From: Trema orientale
Taxonomy: Eukaryota; Streptophyta; Magnoliopsida; Rosales; Cannabaceae
Assembly (NCBI GenBank): GCA_002914845.1
Contig: JXTC01000452.1
Coordinates: 121,481 to 185,480 of the forward strand
Reading direction: 5' to 3'
Length of the DNA stretch: 64,000 bases
Shown: positions 38,566-55,807 of the stretch, one piece after another
Layout of the letters: each line of letters begins with the position of its first letter
Position numbering within the stretch: position 1 is the first letter of the stretch
Made by a program: the position numbers and the translations under genes
Notes under the pieces: model-generated
Database searches by the model: none
Seen by the model: only the letters and a program-made list of their open reading frames with translations
Told to the model about the DNA's origin: nothing

Positions 38566-41161
38566 GGATCAAAGGAAGCAATCTATCTGGGCCGAAAACG
38601 AATGGTTTGGAGATCAGTTTGACTGGCTGTGTATTTGACGGTAACTGTATGTGTTCTATAGAGCTGGTTGATGATTAGATGGGGTGAAGCTCATTGGCTT
38701 TGATGTTGTGGAGATGGGAGAGGCTTAAGTTAGAGAAATAATCACCAAAAGGACATGAAGGTGGAATCCAAATGATTTCCTGGTAAGTTTTGACATGATG
38801 CAGAGTTCGATCGAGGTTGAACTCTGTCTGATCACCAGTCAGCATGTAGTAACTGATGTTTCATAATTAGATTGTGTATTATATAGCCGAACGGCAACTT
38901 GGTTAGTTGATTCATAGTTTTGTAACAGACGATAAACAATGTAAATCAATTTTGTGGGTGAAATTTCCTCTAAAAAGTATGTGCATGAAAACCACTAACT
39001 AGTAATTTTATTGCTGTAAGCCTGTAACCAGTGGTAGACCAGGTTTATAGATTTTAGTGTTTGAGTAATTATAGTGAATGTTCTATGTTGACCCCTTGCT
39101 TAAGTAAATCTACGGTTTTTATTTTTTATTTTTTATTTTTTATTTTGGGTAAATGGCCAAATATATTATTTTTGATACCTATTGACTGATATTTTTATCC
39201 AATTTATATACTAGATTTAACAACAATGTACTGAACATAGTTATCAAAATACGGGACAAGACTTAAACAACTACTAATACGGAGTATAATTAGGATTTTT
39301 TATGAAAAATAATTTTGAAAAGTCAGGCCAAAAATTCGTAAATTTATTTATTCGTGTAATACAATTAATTGTGAGAAATACGTCTATAAAAAAAAATGCT
39401 AATAAAAACTGCGAGTTTTCTATTTAAAATTAGATTTGTCATCTAGGTTAATTTGGATGATCATAAATTTTATATACTATTTATTGATAATTGAATAATA
39501 ATTAAATAATTAAAAAAATCAATATTGTAGATTTAATTAAAAAGTCAATATTGTAAGATAATAATAACAAAAATTTTAATAAAGAAAATGAAATTGGTGA
39601 AAAACATTTTATATGGCTGAAAGATACTTGCATAGTTGTTATTATAAATGTTAAACTACGAGTATAATAAGACTATTATTAAATAAAATTGCTAACCATA
39701 TTATTGAATTCGGTTTTACGCTTGACTAAATTAGTTTATTTATTAGATATATCAACTCATATATTCGGCTCCTCTGAAAAAAATTATATATCTGGCTATT
39801 TTGCTATAAAAACTATAAAAGTAAATATTTTTAAAAAACAATGTGTCTGTGTCATTTTTTTGGCCCTTTTTTCTTAACAATACTATAGCACTAGGAACGA
39901 AATATTGAACGGTAAAGATTGAGACGCCAAAATCTTATACAAAAAACTTACGCCAATTATGTGGCATTATTTTTGATCACATAACTAATTTTAAATAGTG
40001 TGATCTCACTTTCAAAAAAAAAATGTGATTAAAATGAATATCACCTTATATAGTATAAGTATTTAGTGTAAAATATTAGTATCTCTAATATTACTCAATA
40101 TTTGAAAGTCGGGGTAAAAATCTCCTGGTACAAGGGGATGTGACGACTCATCGCATTTTATATAGACAATTCATTCTCTGAAATGAAATTATTGCTATGA
40201 GAAATTATCTATCACATTATAAACGCTAAAGATAAATAACCTCACTTTAGTTCTTAAATTTTAAATTTTGTTATTTTAGTCCTAACAATATTAAAAAAGT
40301 TTTTGTCCTTTTTGTCATATATTTGGTTTTATTCTTAATAGAATAAGCACATGGAACACATGCTCTTCTATTGTATTTAATATTCAGAAACATAATCTAA
40401 CACTATAATAAGACTAAAACAAGAATTGAATCAATTTAAATATAATTTGTTAAACAAAAATGAGCTACACATGAAACAAAAATATAATATAAAATTGTCA
40501 AAAATATAATATTTTGTTAGAATCAATAATACAGAATAACAAATACATCTCATATGCTCATTCAATTACGAATAAGAGCAAATTATATAGCAAAAAAGAC
40601 TAAAATGAAATATTTTTAATAGTTTAAAAGACGAATTTAAAGTCTAAGAACTAAAACGAGACTTTTCATTTTGCCGAGGTACCAATAGTCATTTAACCTA
40701 TTCCAAAAAAGGACATGAGTCTTAAATCACCAATAATGATAAAGCATAGCTAATGCTTCTCTCGTGAAAAAATAAAATAAAATAATTATTTGAATCTAAA
40801 TTAAATTGCAATTTGCAGATTCCATGCTAGCAGCATGCCAGCGTGCACGACACTGGTAAAGCACCTGTACTGTTTGACAGGAAAATTATTTTATGATTAA
40901 AACTACTAAAAGAAAAAAATCAGATGGAAAAGCGCAAGGCTTAAAAAGCTGCCGAAGATTCCTCGTTCCTTCAATTTACTCGATTTTGTAACATCAAATA
41001 TCCTCTTTGAAAATGCCTAAAACTACAACTGCATCAAATGTGGACTATATAAGCAATTACCACATGGCATGTTGTCCAAGCGAATAGTTCTTTTTGGTTA
41101 TGAAGCCCTTTTTGCTAATGACCATACAGAGATAAAAAAAAGATCGGGCACATCAAAATTC
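38566..41161. other. Intergenic region between two convergent genes
   Basis: Starts with the 3' UTR of the 422-aa gene and ends with the 3' UTR of the minus-strand EF-Tu gene. The middle is very AT-rich, with a (TTTTTA)n-like run at about 39119-39145 and degraded repeat-like sequence (about 40230-40700 has weak inverted ends). No exon, RNA gene or clear element. Confidence 0.5.
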
Positions 41162-45394
<4,233 letters not shown>

Positions 45395-46482
45395 TGTTGA
45401 AACCCGAAGAAGAAGGAATGGAAATGCCCTAGAAGAAGCTCGAGGGAACTATAAAGCTTCGCTCGCAGAGTGGCGGAGACTCGGAACTTCGGATGAGGGG
45501 TTTAGGGCTTATGAGGGTTTTACTCCCTGGGCCTTTGTTTCCCCCAGCCAACCCCTCAAATTACCAAAATATCCATTACCGGGCCATGAAGAAACGACAT
45601 GTCATATAATGAATGTGCCCGAAAAATGCATTATTATTATTATTATTATTATTATCCTTTTTGGAATCCAATTTTAGTCACTGAGGTTATATCACTGAGG
45701 TCACTGTATCATATATTTGTTTCAGTTTGGTCTCTCAGTCTTAGTCTTAGTCTTAGTTTTGGTCTCTGATTCAACTTGAATAATTTTGTTATAAATCATT
45801 GACCAAAACTTAGACAAAAATATGGTTCAAAATTATTTAAAAAAAATGTGAAATTTGAAAATTCATAAACATATTAAGACTAAAGCATAATTACAAAAGT
45901 TAGAGACCAAAATGAGATTTTGCTAATTATTTATGCAACAATAGCAGAAGTAAATTTTCTTTAACAAAAAAAAAAAAGAAAAGTACCGATGCTTTCTTTC
46001 TATACGGGTACTAAAAAAAAAAAAAACAATTTCGTTTACAAAAATTGTCATGTTGTTCTCTGGATAAACGGCATTTTTAAAATGCATGTCGTTTAACGAC
46101 TGATGTGGTATCATTCTTACGTATACCATTTCTAGAATGAGATTTACTGGTAACCAACGCATCGTTTTATTTGCTGTATATAAACGACATTGGACATAAA
46201 ACAATTCTGTTTTTCCATACAACAAGCGATAAACCATTTATTCTGTACTCTTATCTCACTTTAGTATCATTTGCCTTGTACTTCTCAAACTTAGGGATTT
46301 ATAAGTTTTAAGGCTTTTGCGTCTCAAACCATAGATTATGTATCTTTTAATTTATTTACCTAAACTTGCAAGCCAAGGCACCTGGCTATTTTTCACCAAA
46401 CATTGTCTCCATCAGTACGTTCCTAATCGCTATAAGAAAATTATGGACTCAATTGGTTTCACCCACCTGAGTTCCATCATCC
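45395..46482. promoter_or_regulatory. Divergent promoter region between EF-Tu and GDSL genes
   Basis: The two genes run away from each other and their start codons are about 1.1 kb apart. It contains an (ATT)n microsatellite at about 45631-45653, a short (TTAGTC)n-like run near 45740 and a TATATAAA at about 46176-46183 that could serve the GDSL gene. No additional exon is seen. Confidence 0.5.
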
Positions 46483-48096
46483 ATGGCTACAATACTCTTA
46501 ACCCTTCAAACATTAGCCTTGATCTTATCATCCTTGCCTCTTATAAGCCCCATTGATTTCAAATATCCCGCCGTTTTCAACTTCGGCGATTCGAATTCGG
46601 ACACTGGCGGCCTAGCTGCCGGAATCGCTTTCCCAGTTGGGCAACCCAACGGCCAAACCTACTTCCAAAAACCCTCTGGGAGGTTTAGCGATGGCCGTCT
46701 GATCATTGATTTTCTCGGTGAGTGTAGATTTCATTGTATCATTTCGATGCGTGGCAACTGTTTGTGAAAATGCGTCTGAGACTTTTGCTACGTAGTCTAT
46801 ATCTTAGATATTTGTTTGTTAATTTGCATGGTGCAGTGGATTCAATGAAGCTACCTTTTCTCAATCCATATTTGGATTCAGTTGGTGCACCGAATTTTCA
46901 GAAGGGGTGTAATTTTGCCACTGGGGGTTCCACCATAACTCAGGCCAATGCAGCCTCAATAAGCCCGTTTTCCTTTGGGGTTCAGGTGTCTGAATTGGTC
47001 AGATTCAAGGCTTGTGTTCTTCAACTACTGGCCAAAGGTATATATATGTCTATATATATATATATATATATATTGATATCCTAATTTAAGAATCAGATAC
47101 TGAAATATATCATGTGTTAGATTCAGGTAGTTTTTACTTTTTACATGGGTTTACTTTACTGATATCAAATCTTGGGTGGCTTTAGACAGTAGGCTTCGGA
47201 GAGTTCTTCCTTCAGAAAGTTACTTCAGGCAGGGTCTCTACACGTTCGATGTGGGACAGAACGATCTTGATGGTGCATTTTATTCAAAATCAGAAGACCA
47301 AGTGGTTGCTTTAATCCCAAGTCTCCTATCAGAATTTGAGACTGGATTAAAGGTAGATCTATAGACACAAATGCAGAATCAATATCCTAATTAGAAGCAA
47401 GTTCCTCCCCCCACTAATATTTTTATTCTGCTTTTCCATTCTTACAGAGATTATACAACGAGGGCGCTAGAAATTTTTGGATACACAACACTGGTCCCCT
47501 CGGATGCCTGCCAAGAATAATTGATAGATTTGGAAAAGACCCTTCAAAGCTGGACCAGTTTGGATGCGTTACTTCTCAAAACAACGCAGCCAATGCTTTC
47601 AATTCACAACTACATGATCTTTGTCAGAAGTTCCGGGGACAATTCCCTGAAGCAAATGTCACTTTTGTTGACATTTTCTCAATAAAATATAACCTCATTG
47701 CAAACTATTCCCAGTTTGGTAAGTTGTTATTTTCCCGCTCTCATAATTTATTGCGTATTGTTTTCTCGTTTCCCCTTTTCTCGGAGTTGCTTATTTATGG
47801 TTCTCTGATTTACATGTACTCTAGGATTCAAGCAATCTATAGCAGCTTGCTGTGGCTATGGAGGGTTGCCGTTGAATTTCGACAGCCGGATTGCTTGTGG
47901 CGAAACTAAGAATCTGAATGGGAGCTCGGTGACAGCAACACCGTGTAGTAACACAACGGAATATGTGAATTGGGATGGGAATCATTATACAGAAGCTGCA
48001 AATCAGTATGTTTCATCACAGATATTGACAGGAAATTTCACTGATCCTCCTCTCTCTGTACAGTTTCTTTTGGGGTCTGAGGTTGCAAGTTTATAG
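46483..48096 (+). CDS. GDSL-type esterase/lipase, secreted, 5 exons, 381 aa
   Basis: Exons are 46483-46717, 46837-47037, 47186-47352, 47448-47718 and 47825-48096, phase-consistent, giving 381 residues. Residues 1-22 are a hydrophobic signal peptide, so the product is probably secreted or enters the vacuole. SGNH-hydrolase blocks are present: block I FNFGDSNSDTGG with nucleophile Ser37, block II Gly in CNFATGGS, block III GQND with Asn171, and block V DGNHY with Asp342 and His345. The catalytic set is complete. Plant GELPs hydrolyse acyl esters of lipids, cutin monomers or acetylated cell-wall sugars; the substrate here cannot be read from sequence. The best resemblance is to the Arabidopsis At1g54790/At3g05180-type subgroup, recalled from family knowledge and not checked. 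(TA)n lies in intron 2 and just after the stop. Confidence 0.93.
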
Positions 48097-50427
48097 GAAC
48101 AGCTCATTAATTATTAACTTATACAAGCACGTAAAAGATACGTATACGTACATATTTATATATATATATATATGCGTATATGCATCTCATATATTCATGA
48201 GCTTTACGTGTAGATTAGTATATGTTCATGTGTAAACTGTGTATAAATGTGTATATTACTAATTTGTTTGTATAGATTTATATGTATTTCCTATTTAATC
48301 TGTTATTTTTCACTTTTTATACTCCTCCAACCGGAGCAAATATTAGGATCTTTTAGTTATATAGGTTTAAATGACCTTTTTTTTTAAAAGTTCCATAACC
48401 TTTTAAAAGTGATAATTAGTTCAGTAACTTTCCTTTTAATGAAATTTTTATATTCTCAATCATGCTATTTCTCCAAAGACTTCAAAATCATCTCAATCGA
48501 GATTTCATGTCTAGACAAGTTAAAATCTTGTTTATAGTTTGAGTTTTCAGATTTGCGGAATTTAAATCGAATTCAAGCATAGACATAGCGATTTCAAGCC
48601 TGAAATCGCAATTTGGGGAAAATTTTCATCGAGTCCAATCGAGAGGACTCGATTGGAGCATTTTTGGCTTTTCAACGTCATGTCAGCAAAAAAATGAAAA
48701 AAGAAATAAAAATAAAAATTAAGAAAAAAGAGAAGGTCAAAATTTAAAACTAAATAGTTCTAAATATTACCAATAGAAAAAAGAAAGTGTCAAACAATTA
48801 CTCAAAATTTATTGAAAAAAAGGATAAAGTACCCAAACAATCCTTATTAATCCAAGAAGAGAGAGAGGTTGAGACTCAACTCTATCGCATCTTTCATAAA
48901 TTTCTATCACCAAGGGGGAAGCCATTCTATCTACCATTTTTTTTTTTTTTTTTGGGAGGTGATTTTACATAATCCTCTTCTAGACATCTAGTCGTTTTCC
49001 GCAATTAAACCATCCAAATTGCCACACTAAGGAAATAACATGCATCACTGCCCAAACTCAACCTCAGTACTACTTATTTACCAAGAATTTAGAAAGACAC
49101 AAAAAGCTTCCTTTACCAATAAGTTTGGGTAGCTAAAGGGACAATTGAAAGTTTGGGGCTAAAACTATAGAAAAAATAGTTCGAGGTAGTAAATTGACCC
49201 ATTTTAAAGTTAAGGTGCTAAATTGAGATTGACGCCAAAAGTGAAATCAACCCAAGTATTAAAGAACCATCCTCTTCAAGAATTAAAGGACAACCAACTT
49301 AGTTATGAACTACACATCGTTTAATTGTCTAAAACCATAGTGAATAGGGCGAAATCATACAATAGTAAACTGTGAAATATAAATATTTATCAAAACAAAA
49401 AATAAAAAAAAAAAAACACTGCAAAATATAAACGATGCATAGTCTTTGAACAAAACGACAACAGTATTGAAAACTAGAAACTAATTTCTTCAACCAAAAA
49501 AAAAAAAAACAACAAATTATGTATTTTACCTTAATTAATAACTCGTACGTATTATACTTAAATAATAACTCGTTGTTTTATCTGAAACAATATGAGACAA
49601 GTAAACACATTTCACAGTTTACTTCTCTTTAGTTGTAAAAATTACCATCGTCTAATAAAGTTATTGACATGATTAATCTTATTTTTAGTCTCTGAAAAAT
49701 AATATAATCTTACTTTGGTCCATCCATGGCTTTCAAATACCTCGTATTTGGTCCCTTAAATTATGTTTTGTTCCAACTTGTTCGTTTAACCTTAAAAATG
49801 CTATATTCTGACAATGGATTTTTTTTTCTTTTTTTTTTTTCCAATTAAACCATGAGTAAAAATTAAGAAAAAAAAAATTCACGATGACACAATAGAACTA
49901 AATTTTGAGATATTTAAAAATAAAACAAAAATTGAGATTAAAATGATTTTTCAGGACAAAAAATAAGATTTTAAGATTTTTTTGTGTGGTTTTATTCGTA
50001 TAAAAAAATTAAAAAAATAATAATAATAATTTCAACTGGCTTAAATTGGACAACGTCACCACGAGACAATGAATTGGTTTTATTTTTTTATTTTTGGTCC
50101 GTGCTCTCGCCCAATTCCATCCCACACTTTCGCAGGTCCAGGAGGAGATAGCTTCGTGTCTCGGAGTCGGAGGCTTCGAATCTTTAGCGACACTCTTCGC
50201 ACTCCCTCCCTCTCTCCCTCCCTCTCTCCCTCCCTCCACTCTTCGAATCCTATTCTGTTTTTTTTTTTTTTTGGGTACCCCCCTCCATATTATTAATTTT
50301 CTTTCCCGNATTATTTGAAATTTCCTTTTTTTTTAGAAGCGATATTTTATGTAAAAGCCAATAAATGATGAGCTCGAGTTGAAGACTGGGAAATTAGGGT
50401 TTGGAAATTGAGGTGATCGAATCGAAC
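48097..50427. other. Intergenic region before SP1
   Basis: Holds the 3' UTR of the GDSL gene with a (TA)n run near 48160, AT-rich degraded sequence, and a perfect 10-bp hairpin at 48634-48657. The SP1 promoter and leader lie at about 50100-50427, with a CTCC-type pyrimidine repeat at about 50200-50240. One N is at 50309. No exon is supported in between. Confidence 0.5.
48634..48657. repeat. Perfect 10-bp inverted repeat with 4-nt loop
   Basis: TCCAATCGAG, loop AGGA, CTCGATTGGA. It lies in non-coding DNA between the GDSL and SP1 genes with no T-run behind it, so nothing suggests a terminator; role unknown. Confidence 0.6.
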
Positions 50428-53400
50428 ATGCTTCCATGGGGTGGATTAAGTTGTTGTTTGAGTGCAGCTGCACTATACCTTCTTGGGAGGAGCAGTGGCA
50501 GGTCAGTCAGAGTCAGTCAGTGCTAAATTCCCTATATTTAGTTCTCTCTCTATATATTATAAGTTGGAAACTAGTATTTAGTTCTTTATCATGATTTTCG
50601 TGGACGATACAGGGATGCGGAGATTCTCAAATCGGTCACTCGGGTCAATCAGTTGAAGGAATTAGGTGAGTTTATGAATTTTGAGCAAAAGTTTATTGTG
50701 AAAGGCCAACTTACATTGTTGTGTTGGTTGGTGAAATTTGGGTCTTAGCTCCACAAATGTGTGTATGTTATATATATAAGTTAAATGCCGAGTATCATGA
50801 TATATTACGATAATGTTTGAGGCTGATGTTATTGGGTGTTGATGAAACGGGTCACATTTCACATATATGCCATTGCTGTTGAGTTGTGCCTTAATTTTGG
50901 TTGATTAAATTCTTCCTGTTTTCCGAAAGCCTGCTATTCATAGACCTGAAAATCGCGCAATTTGCGGGCTCCCATTTCTGTTCTTTAACTATTGTATGCT
51001 TGTTGTTGCACATCGTGAAACAAAAGAAAAACATCAAAATTGAATTGCATTCCATTTTGGACGCTAATGAGAACTTACTCTGTCATGAAACTTGTTGTAT
51101 AATTATGAAACCCATCACACATCTTAAGTTGTGTCAGCTTTTAAATTATTTGCATATTAAACGTATGCTGCAAATAGGGTGGCATTAGTCAGCTTGGATA
51201 CACTTCCTAAATCAATTTTTGTTTTTCAGCACAATTACTGGATGCTGAGTGTGTATTTCCATTGGTTGTTGCAATTTCCGGGAGAGTTGGTGCTGAAAGT
51301 CCTATCAATTGCGAGTTCAGTGGTTTGCGGGGAGTTATTGTGGAGGAAACGGTAATTACAGAAAGACAACTCTGTTATATAAAACATATACTCGCATTTT
51401 AGTTTTGTCTTCCGGACAATTATTGTAACTTGTAATACTAACAGTCCCATTCATATCTTCTTTAGGCAGAACAACATTTTTTGAAACACAATGATGCTGG
51501 TTCATGGATACAGGATTCTGCTCTAATGCTATCCATGAGTAAAGAAGTTCCATGGTTTCTGGTGAGAAACTCTCTCTCTCTCTCTCTCTCTCTCATGTTT
51601 GTGTGCTTGCATGGCATGTGTGGTTTGCTTTGTTGAAGTATTGTTGTTATATGGAAGAAATTTTATTTTTGGTGTTTTGTTTAATTTCTATGACCAGGAT
51701 GATGGGACTGCTCGTGCTTATGTGTTGGGGGCCCGGGCTGCCACAGGTTTTGTGTTACCAGTAGCTAGCGAGGTGTTTGAAGAGTCTGGGAGGTCCCTTG
51801 TACGTGGGACATTAGATTATCTCCAAGGTCTCAAGGTGTGCCTTGTTTATAGTAATTCCTTTATTGTTTTTTAACACACACATGCAGACCATTTCGAATG
51901 ACTAAATTCTATGCTCTTATGTGTTTATAGATGCTTGGAGTTAAACGTATTGAGCGGGTACTTCCAACTGGTACTTCTTTGACTGTTGTTGGTGAGGTAT
52001 GTTGTAGTGTAATATGGAACTGTTAATTGCTTTTTCGTTTGGAACGAAACTTAAGTGCTTGTCTCTTGTCTCTTGTCTCTTCTTTTATATGAAGAGACAA
52101 ACTTTTAACAAGGGAACATAGAGAAGAAAGAAAAGGGGTTTTCTGATGACAAATCTTATGTTTCTATAGTATATTGATTGCAATTACCAATAAGCTTTTA
52201 AGAAGTGGACTAGGTCCAAAATTCTCTCCCACTCCATCCATGTTGCTGCTTTCCAAGGAGGAGCCTTATATTTCTTGGAAAGCTTAGTGCACGATACCAT
52301 CGTCTTCAGTACAGTTACAAAATTACAATTCCATTCTAATTTCTAACCCTCGTGTAGTTCATTAGCTCAAAGTACATATAGATTCCCAATTTCATATAAA
52401 TATACCACTTGGGACTTTTGAATGAAAAAAAAAAAGTAATTTTTAAAGATGGTAAGGTTTGTTAGACTTTTATTTCCCAAAAAATGATCGGATGAATTTT
52501 TGTCTGCACAATTATAAGCGTTATAACCTCTTTCAAGGACTTGCATGATAATATTTGCGTAGAAGATTTGATGCAAGTATAACTTGTTAACCATTATTTG
52601 CATCTTTTGTCGACTGAATCTATTCTCAGGCTGCCAAAGATGATATTGGAACTGTGCGAATACAGAGACCTCACAAAGGACCGTTTTATGTATCTCCTAA
52701 AACCATTGATCAGCTCATTATTAATCTAGGAAAATGGGCGAGGTTGTTCTTTATGCATGCCTGAACGATCATACATATGCTTTTGCCTTTTTTGTATCTT
52801 AGTGATTTACAAAGATGTATTTTTTACCAGATGGTACAAGTATGCATCTGTGGGTTTGACAGCCTTTGGTGCATATCTCATTGCTAAGCATGCCATCCAA
52901 TATATTATGGAAAGAAGGCGTCGTTGGGAACTGCAGAGAAGGTAAGTTCATGTCACTTTAATTCGGAGACCAGGTACAGGTTAAGAAGATGATTTATGGT
53001 TGAATAAATTAATATATGATAAATTGATACCCCCCTAATGACAAGCCACCTCGTACAATAAAGTTGTGTTTCCTTGGTGTGGGCTCCATAATCATCTTTT
53101 TCTTACACTGTCACTGCCACTATTTCTCTTTTTACGAGATTAAGCATTAAATTCTGTCCGTTTTAGGGTTCTTGCTGCTGCTGCTGCTAAAAGATCTGGG
53201 AACGATGATGAAGGTAGATTGACTAGTTAAGCAGTAAATTAATTCATTCAATATATGCTTAGACATGGTATAAGAACGCTGGAACTTTTTTTCCCAGGTT
53301 CAATTGACAAGGCTGACAGCGGATCGGATGGTACTAAGAAAGATCGCCTAATGCCAGATTTATGTGTGATATGCCTTGAGCAGGAGTACAATGCTGTTTT

Positions 53401-53633
53401 CGTCCAGTACGAACCCAGACATGTTTTTTTATTTCTAGACAACCACATATTGAAATGCCCATTTGCTTGCAGGGATCATGCTTTCCTTTCTATTATTGAC
53501 CTAAACAACGCGCGTGTTAATATTTCTCAGGTGTGGTCATATGTGCTGTTGTACAACTTGCTCCTCACAATTGACAAATTGTCCCCTTTGCCGGCGTAGA
53601 ATTGAGCAGATTGTGAAGACTTTCCGCCATTGA
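50428..53633 (+). CDS. SP1: SP1 E3 ubiquitin ligase of the chloroplast outer envelope, 11 exons, 343 aa
   Basis: Exons: 50428-50501, 50613-50665, 51230-51351, 51466-51561, 51698-51835, 51931-51996, 52630-52742, 52831-52941, 53167-53213, 53298-53406 and 53531-53633. All phases close to 343 residues, the length I recall for Arabidopsis SP1. The N-terminal transmembrane segment (about 7-20) and a second one (about 223-242) flank a GIDE/MULAN-type region in the intermembrane space. A Lys/Arg-rich linker leads to a C-terminal C3HC4 RING: C296, C299, C311, H313, C317, C320, C327 and C330. SP1 ubiquitinates TOC import-machinery components, causing their removal by CHLORAD and the proteasome and so remodelling plastid import. 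The last intron uses a GTACGA donor that splits the RING between V309-Gln310 and Cys311; retaining it would destroy the RING. Confidence 0.96.
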
Positions 53634-55807
53634 GCGTCTACTTTTTCACGTATTTGTACCTCGTTGACAGAAACACCTAAGATTGGATCAGACATTCAAA
53701 ATCGCAATATCTTGTTCGTTTTGTCAACCACCCATGGCGTTTGCCTTGAAGTATTAAGATGTAACCTATAATTCTTTCCTGAAATATTACTAAAGTAATG
53801 ACTTCGGGGTCCCTATACACAATCATCTTGAGAACATTTTGTAAATGATTTACAGCTTGTGATCCTTGTAGCCTTGTAAATTGGCGTGGCTTAGTGACAT
53901 AGTTTTGCTTTGTTTCTCTTCTTTTTCAAACTTTTAGCTGTATTACACTGCCTCTGGAATGGAACATGAATTAGATTTTGTGCTGTTCTCGTTACTGCTT
54001 ACAAATTGTTGCCGGTATATTTAAACCTAGGGGTACTAACATCTATACCCACTAATTATATAGCAAATGAAGTAATATGATTTTGAATTACGTTTACATA
54101 TTATTTTTCTTTCAACGTTGTAAAGACCGAAAAAAGAGAAAAAGTAAAAAATGTAATCTGAAGATTTCTACTTTCTGCTAACCTATGCGGTAGACATTTT
54201 AACTCTCGGTGTTGTATACCGTTACATGATTAAATTTATAGTTGAACATAAAGATAAAGGAGAATTCTGTGCAGGGCTCGGGGAAGCTTTTTTTTCCTTT
54301 TCTTTTTATGCCTTTGGATCAAAACTGACGGACAAAATTTATTTTAGCTAACATTTTTTTTAAAAAAAAAAAAGGAGAATGGACTCCACAAATCATTGAA
54401 TAACTCCCAAACTGTTAAATTTACCTCTATTAATAGATCTATCTGCCGTAGACTTGGCCTAAGATAAATAAAGAATATTCCATTGTTTTTACTTGGCATG
54501 CAAAGTTGGCCTGGCCTTGTATTTTTTTTAGATAGGAGTATTTATAGCTCCTCTGATAGAGTGAATGTAAACCCGCCTAGTATGTGAAGGGTACATATTA
54601 GACCTAGCAAAAGGCTTTGGCGCCAAAACAAGTATGAAAATATATACTAAACTTACGATTAAAGCTTCACATCTATCGGGAATAGTTGGTGTTTTCAATA
54701 TCCAAACATAGGGCGCCTCTCTATATACTTGGTCTATGAATTAACTTGACCCAAAGGAAAGTAGCTAGCTTCCGATACGTTCCCATCTGATATGTATATA
54801 TATATATATATAGGCATCAATCCAATAGGTTTTTTTTTTTTTTTTACCTATGCACAGGCATCAATTTAGCCAATGAAAATTTTTTTTGTATATTTTTTTA
54901 TATTAAAAAATAAGAGAGAAATAGCGTTAATGGTGCACGTCTTTTCATGAACATCATTATAACCATTAGATCGCCATTAGATGATGATCCAACAACTAAA
55001 AAAAAAAAAAACTTACAAGGTAAAAAAAAAGAAAGATACGCCAATCCAGTAGGTATTTATAAGCTTCTTCTATTGTAACTAACTTTACTTTGTAATAATT
55101 AACGAAAAAAGACTAGTCTTTCGACAAAATTGTGGATTGGTACCTGAAAATTTACACAAGATTCTTCCAAGCTTTTCCTAAGTATTGATTACTAAGATCA
55201 CGATTCATCATGGAAAATAGTCATAGAGAGGAGATTCCTGCACCTCTATGCTCCTTCGTTTATCCCTTCTTTTTTCTTTTTTCAAAACTTGACACTAATT
55301 ATGCCGAATCCAATACCACCCAAAAGCCAATTACTAGAAGCCTATATGAATCGGCAACTAAGCCCCTTTCATATTAAGTAAAACAGCTATAAAGTATTTC
55401 AACACGTTAATCACCACTATACCTATACTAACCTAAATCCATATCATGTAGTTGCTCAAGAAAACAAAGGCAAAAGAAAGTGAGAAAGAATATGATCCCA
55501 AACACAAAATCACACGGAAAAAAAATAATAACAAAACACAAATAACAATATAATAAAATTATAAAGGAAAAGAAGGTATACTAATGGCGTTACCATTAAG
55601 AATCTTACTCCGAACTTTCCCTTCATCAATATCTCTCCCAATCAAAGTTTTTCCACAAAGAATCATCAACTTTTATTTTTTTCGGGGTCTGTCATTTTCT
55701 ATTCTCTTTTCACATTCACACTTTAATCAAACACAATGATAAGATTATAAATACTTGTACACCACTCTTAGCTTTTATCACCAAAAAAAAAAAAAAAAAA
55801 CCAATCA
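53634..55807. other. Intergenic region between SP1 and the His-rich gene
   Basis: Contains the SP1 3' UTR, AT-rich DNA, TA runs near 54797 and poly(A/T) tracts. No coding exon or clean element is recognised. The last 70 bp form the promoter of the next gene. Confidence 0.5.
55746..55753 (+). promoter_or_regulatory. TATA box of the His-rich gene
   Basis: TATAAATA lies 55 bp before the start codon at 55808, giving a leader of about 30 nt. The leader includes an 18-A run just before the start. Confidence 0.55.

Noticed and set aside
40230-40700. Weak inverted ends suggesting another MITE
   Set aside because: End similarity is too low and no target duplication could be defined.
53255-53599. Continuous 114-residue ORF through the last SP1 intron
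   Set aside because: It reads through the GTACGA donor and loses the RING; splicing restores the conserved CGHMCCC segment in phase.
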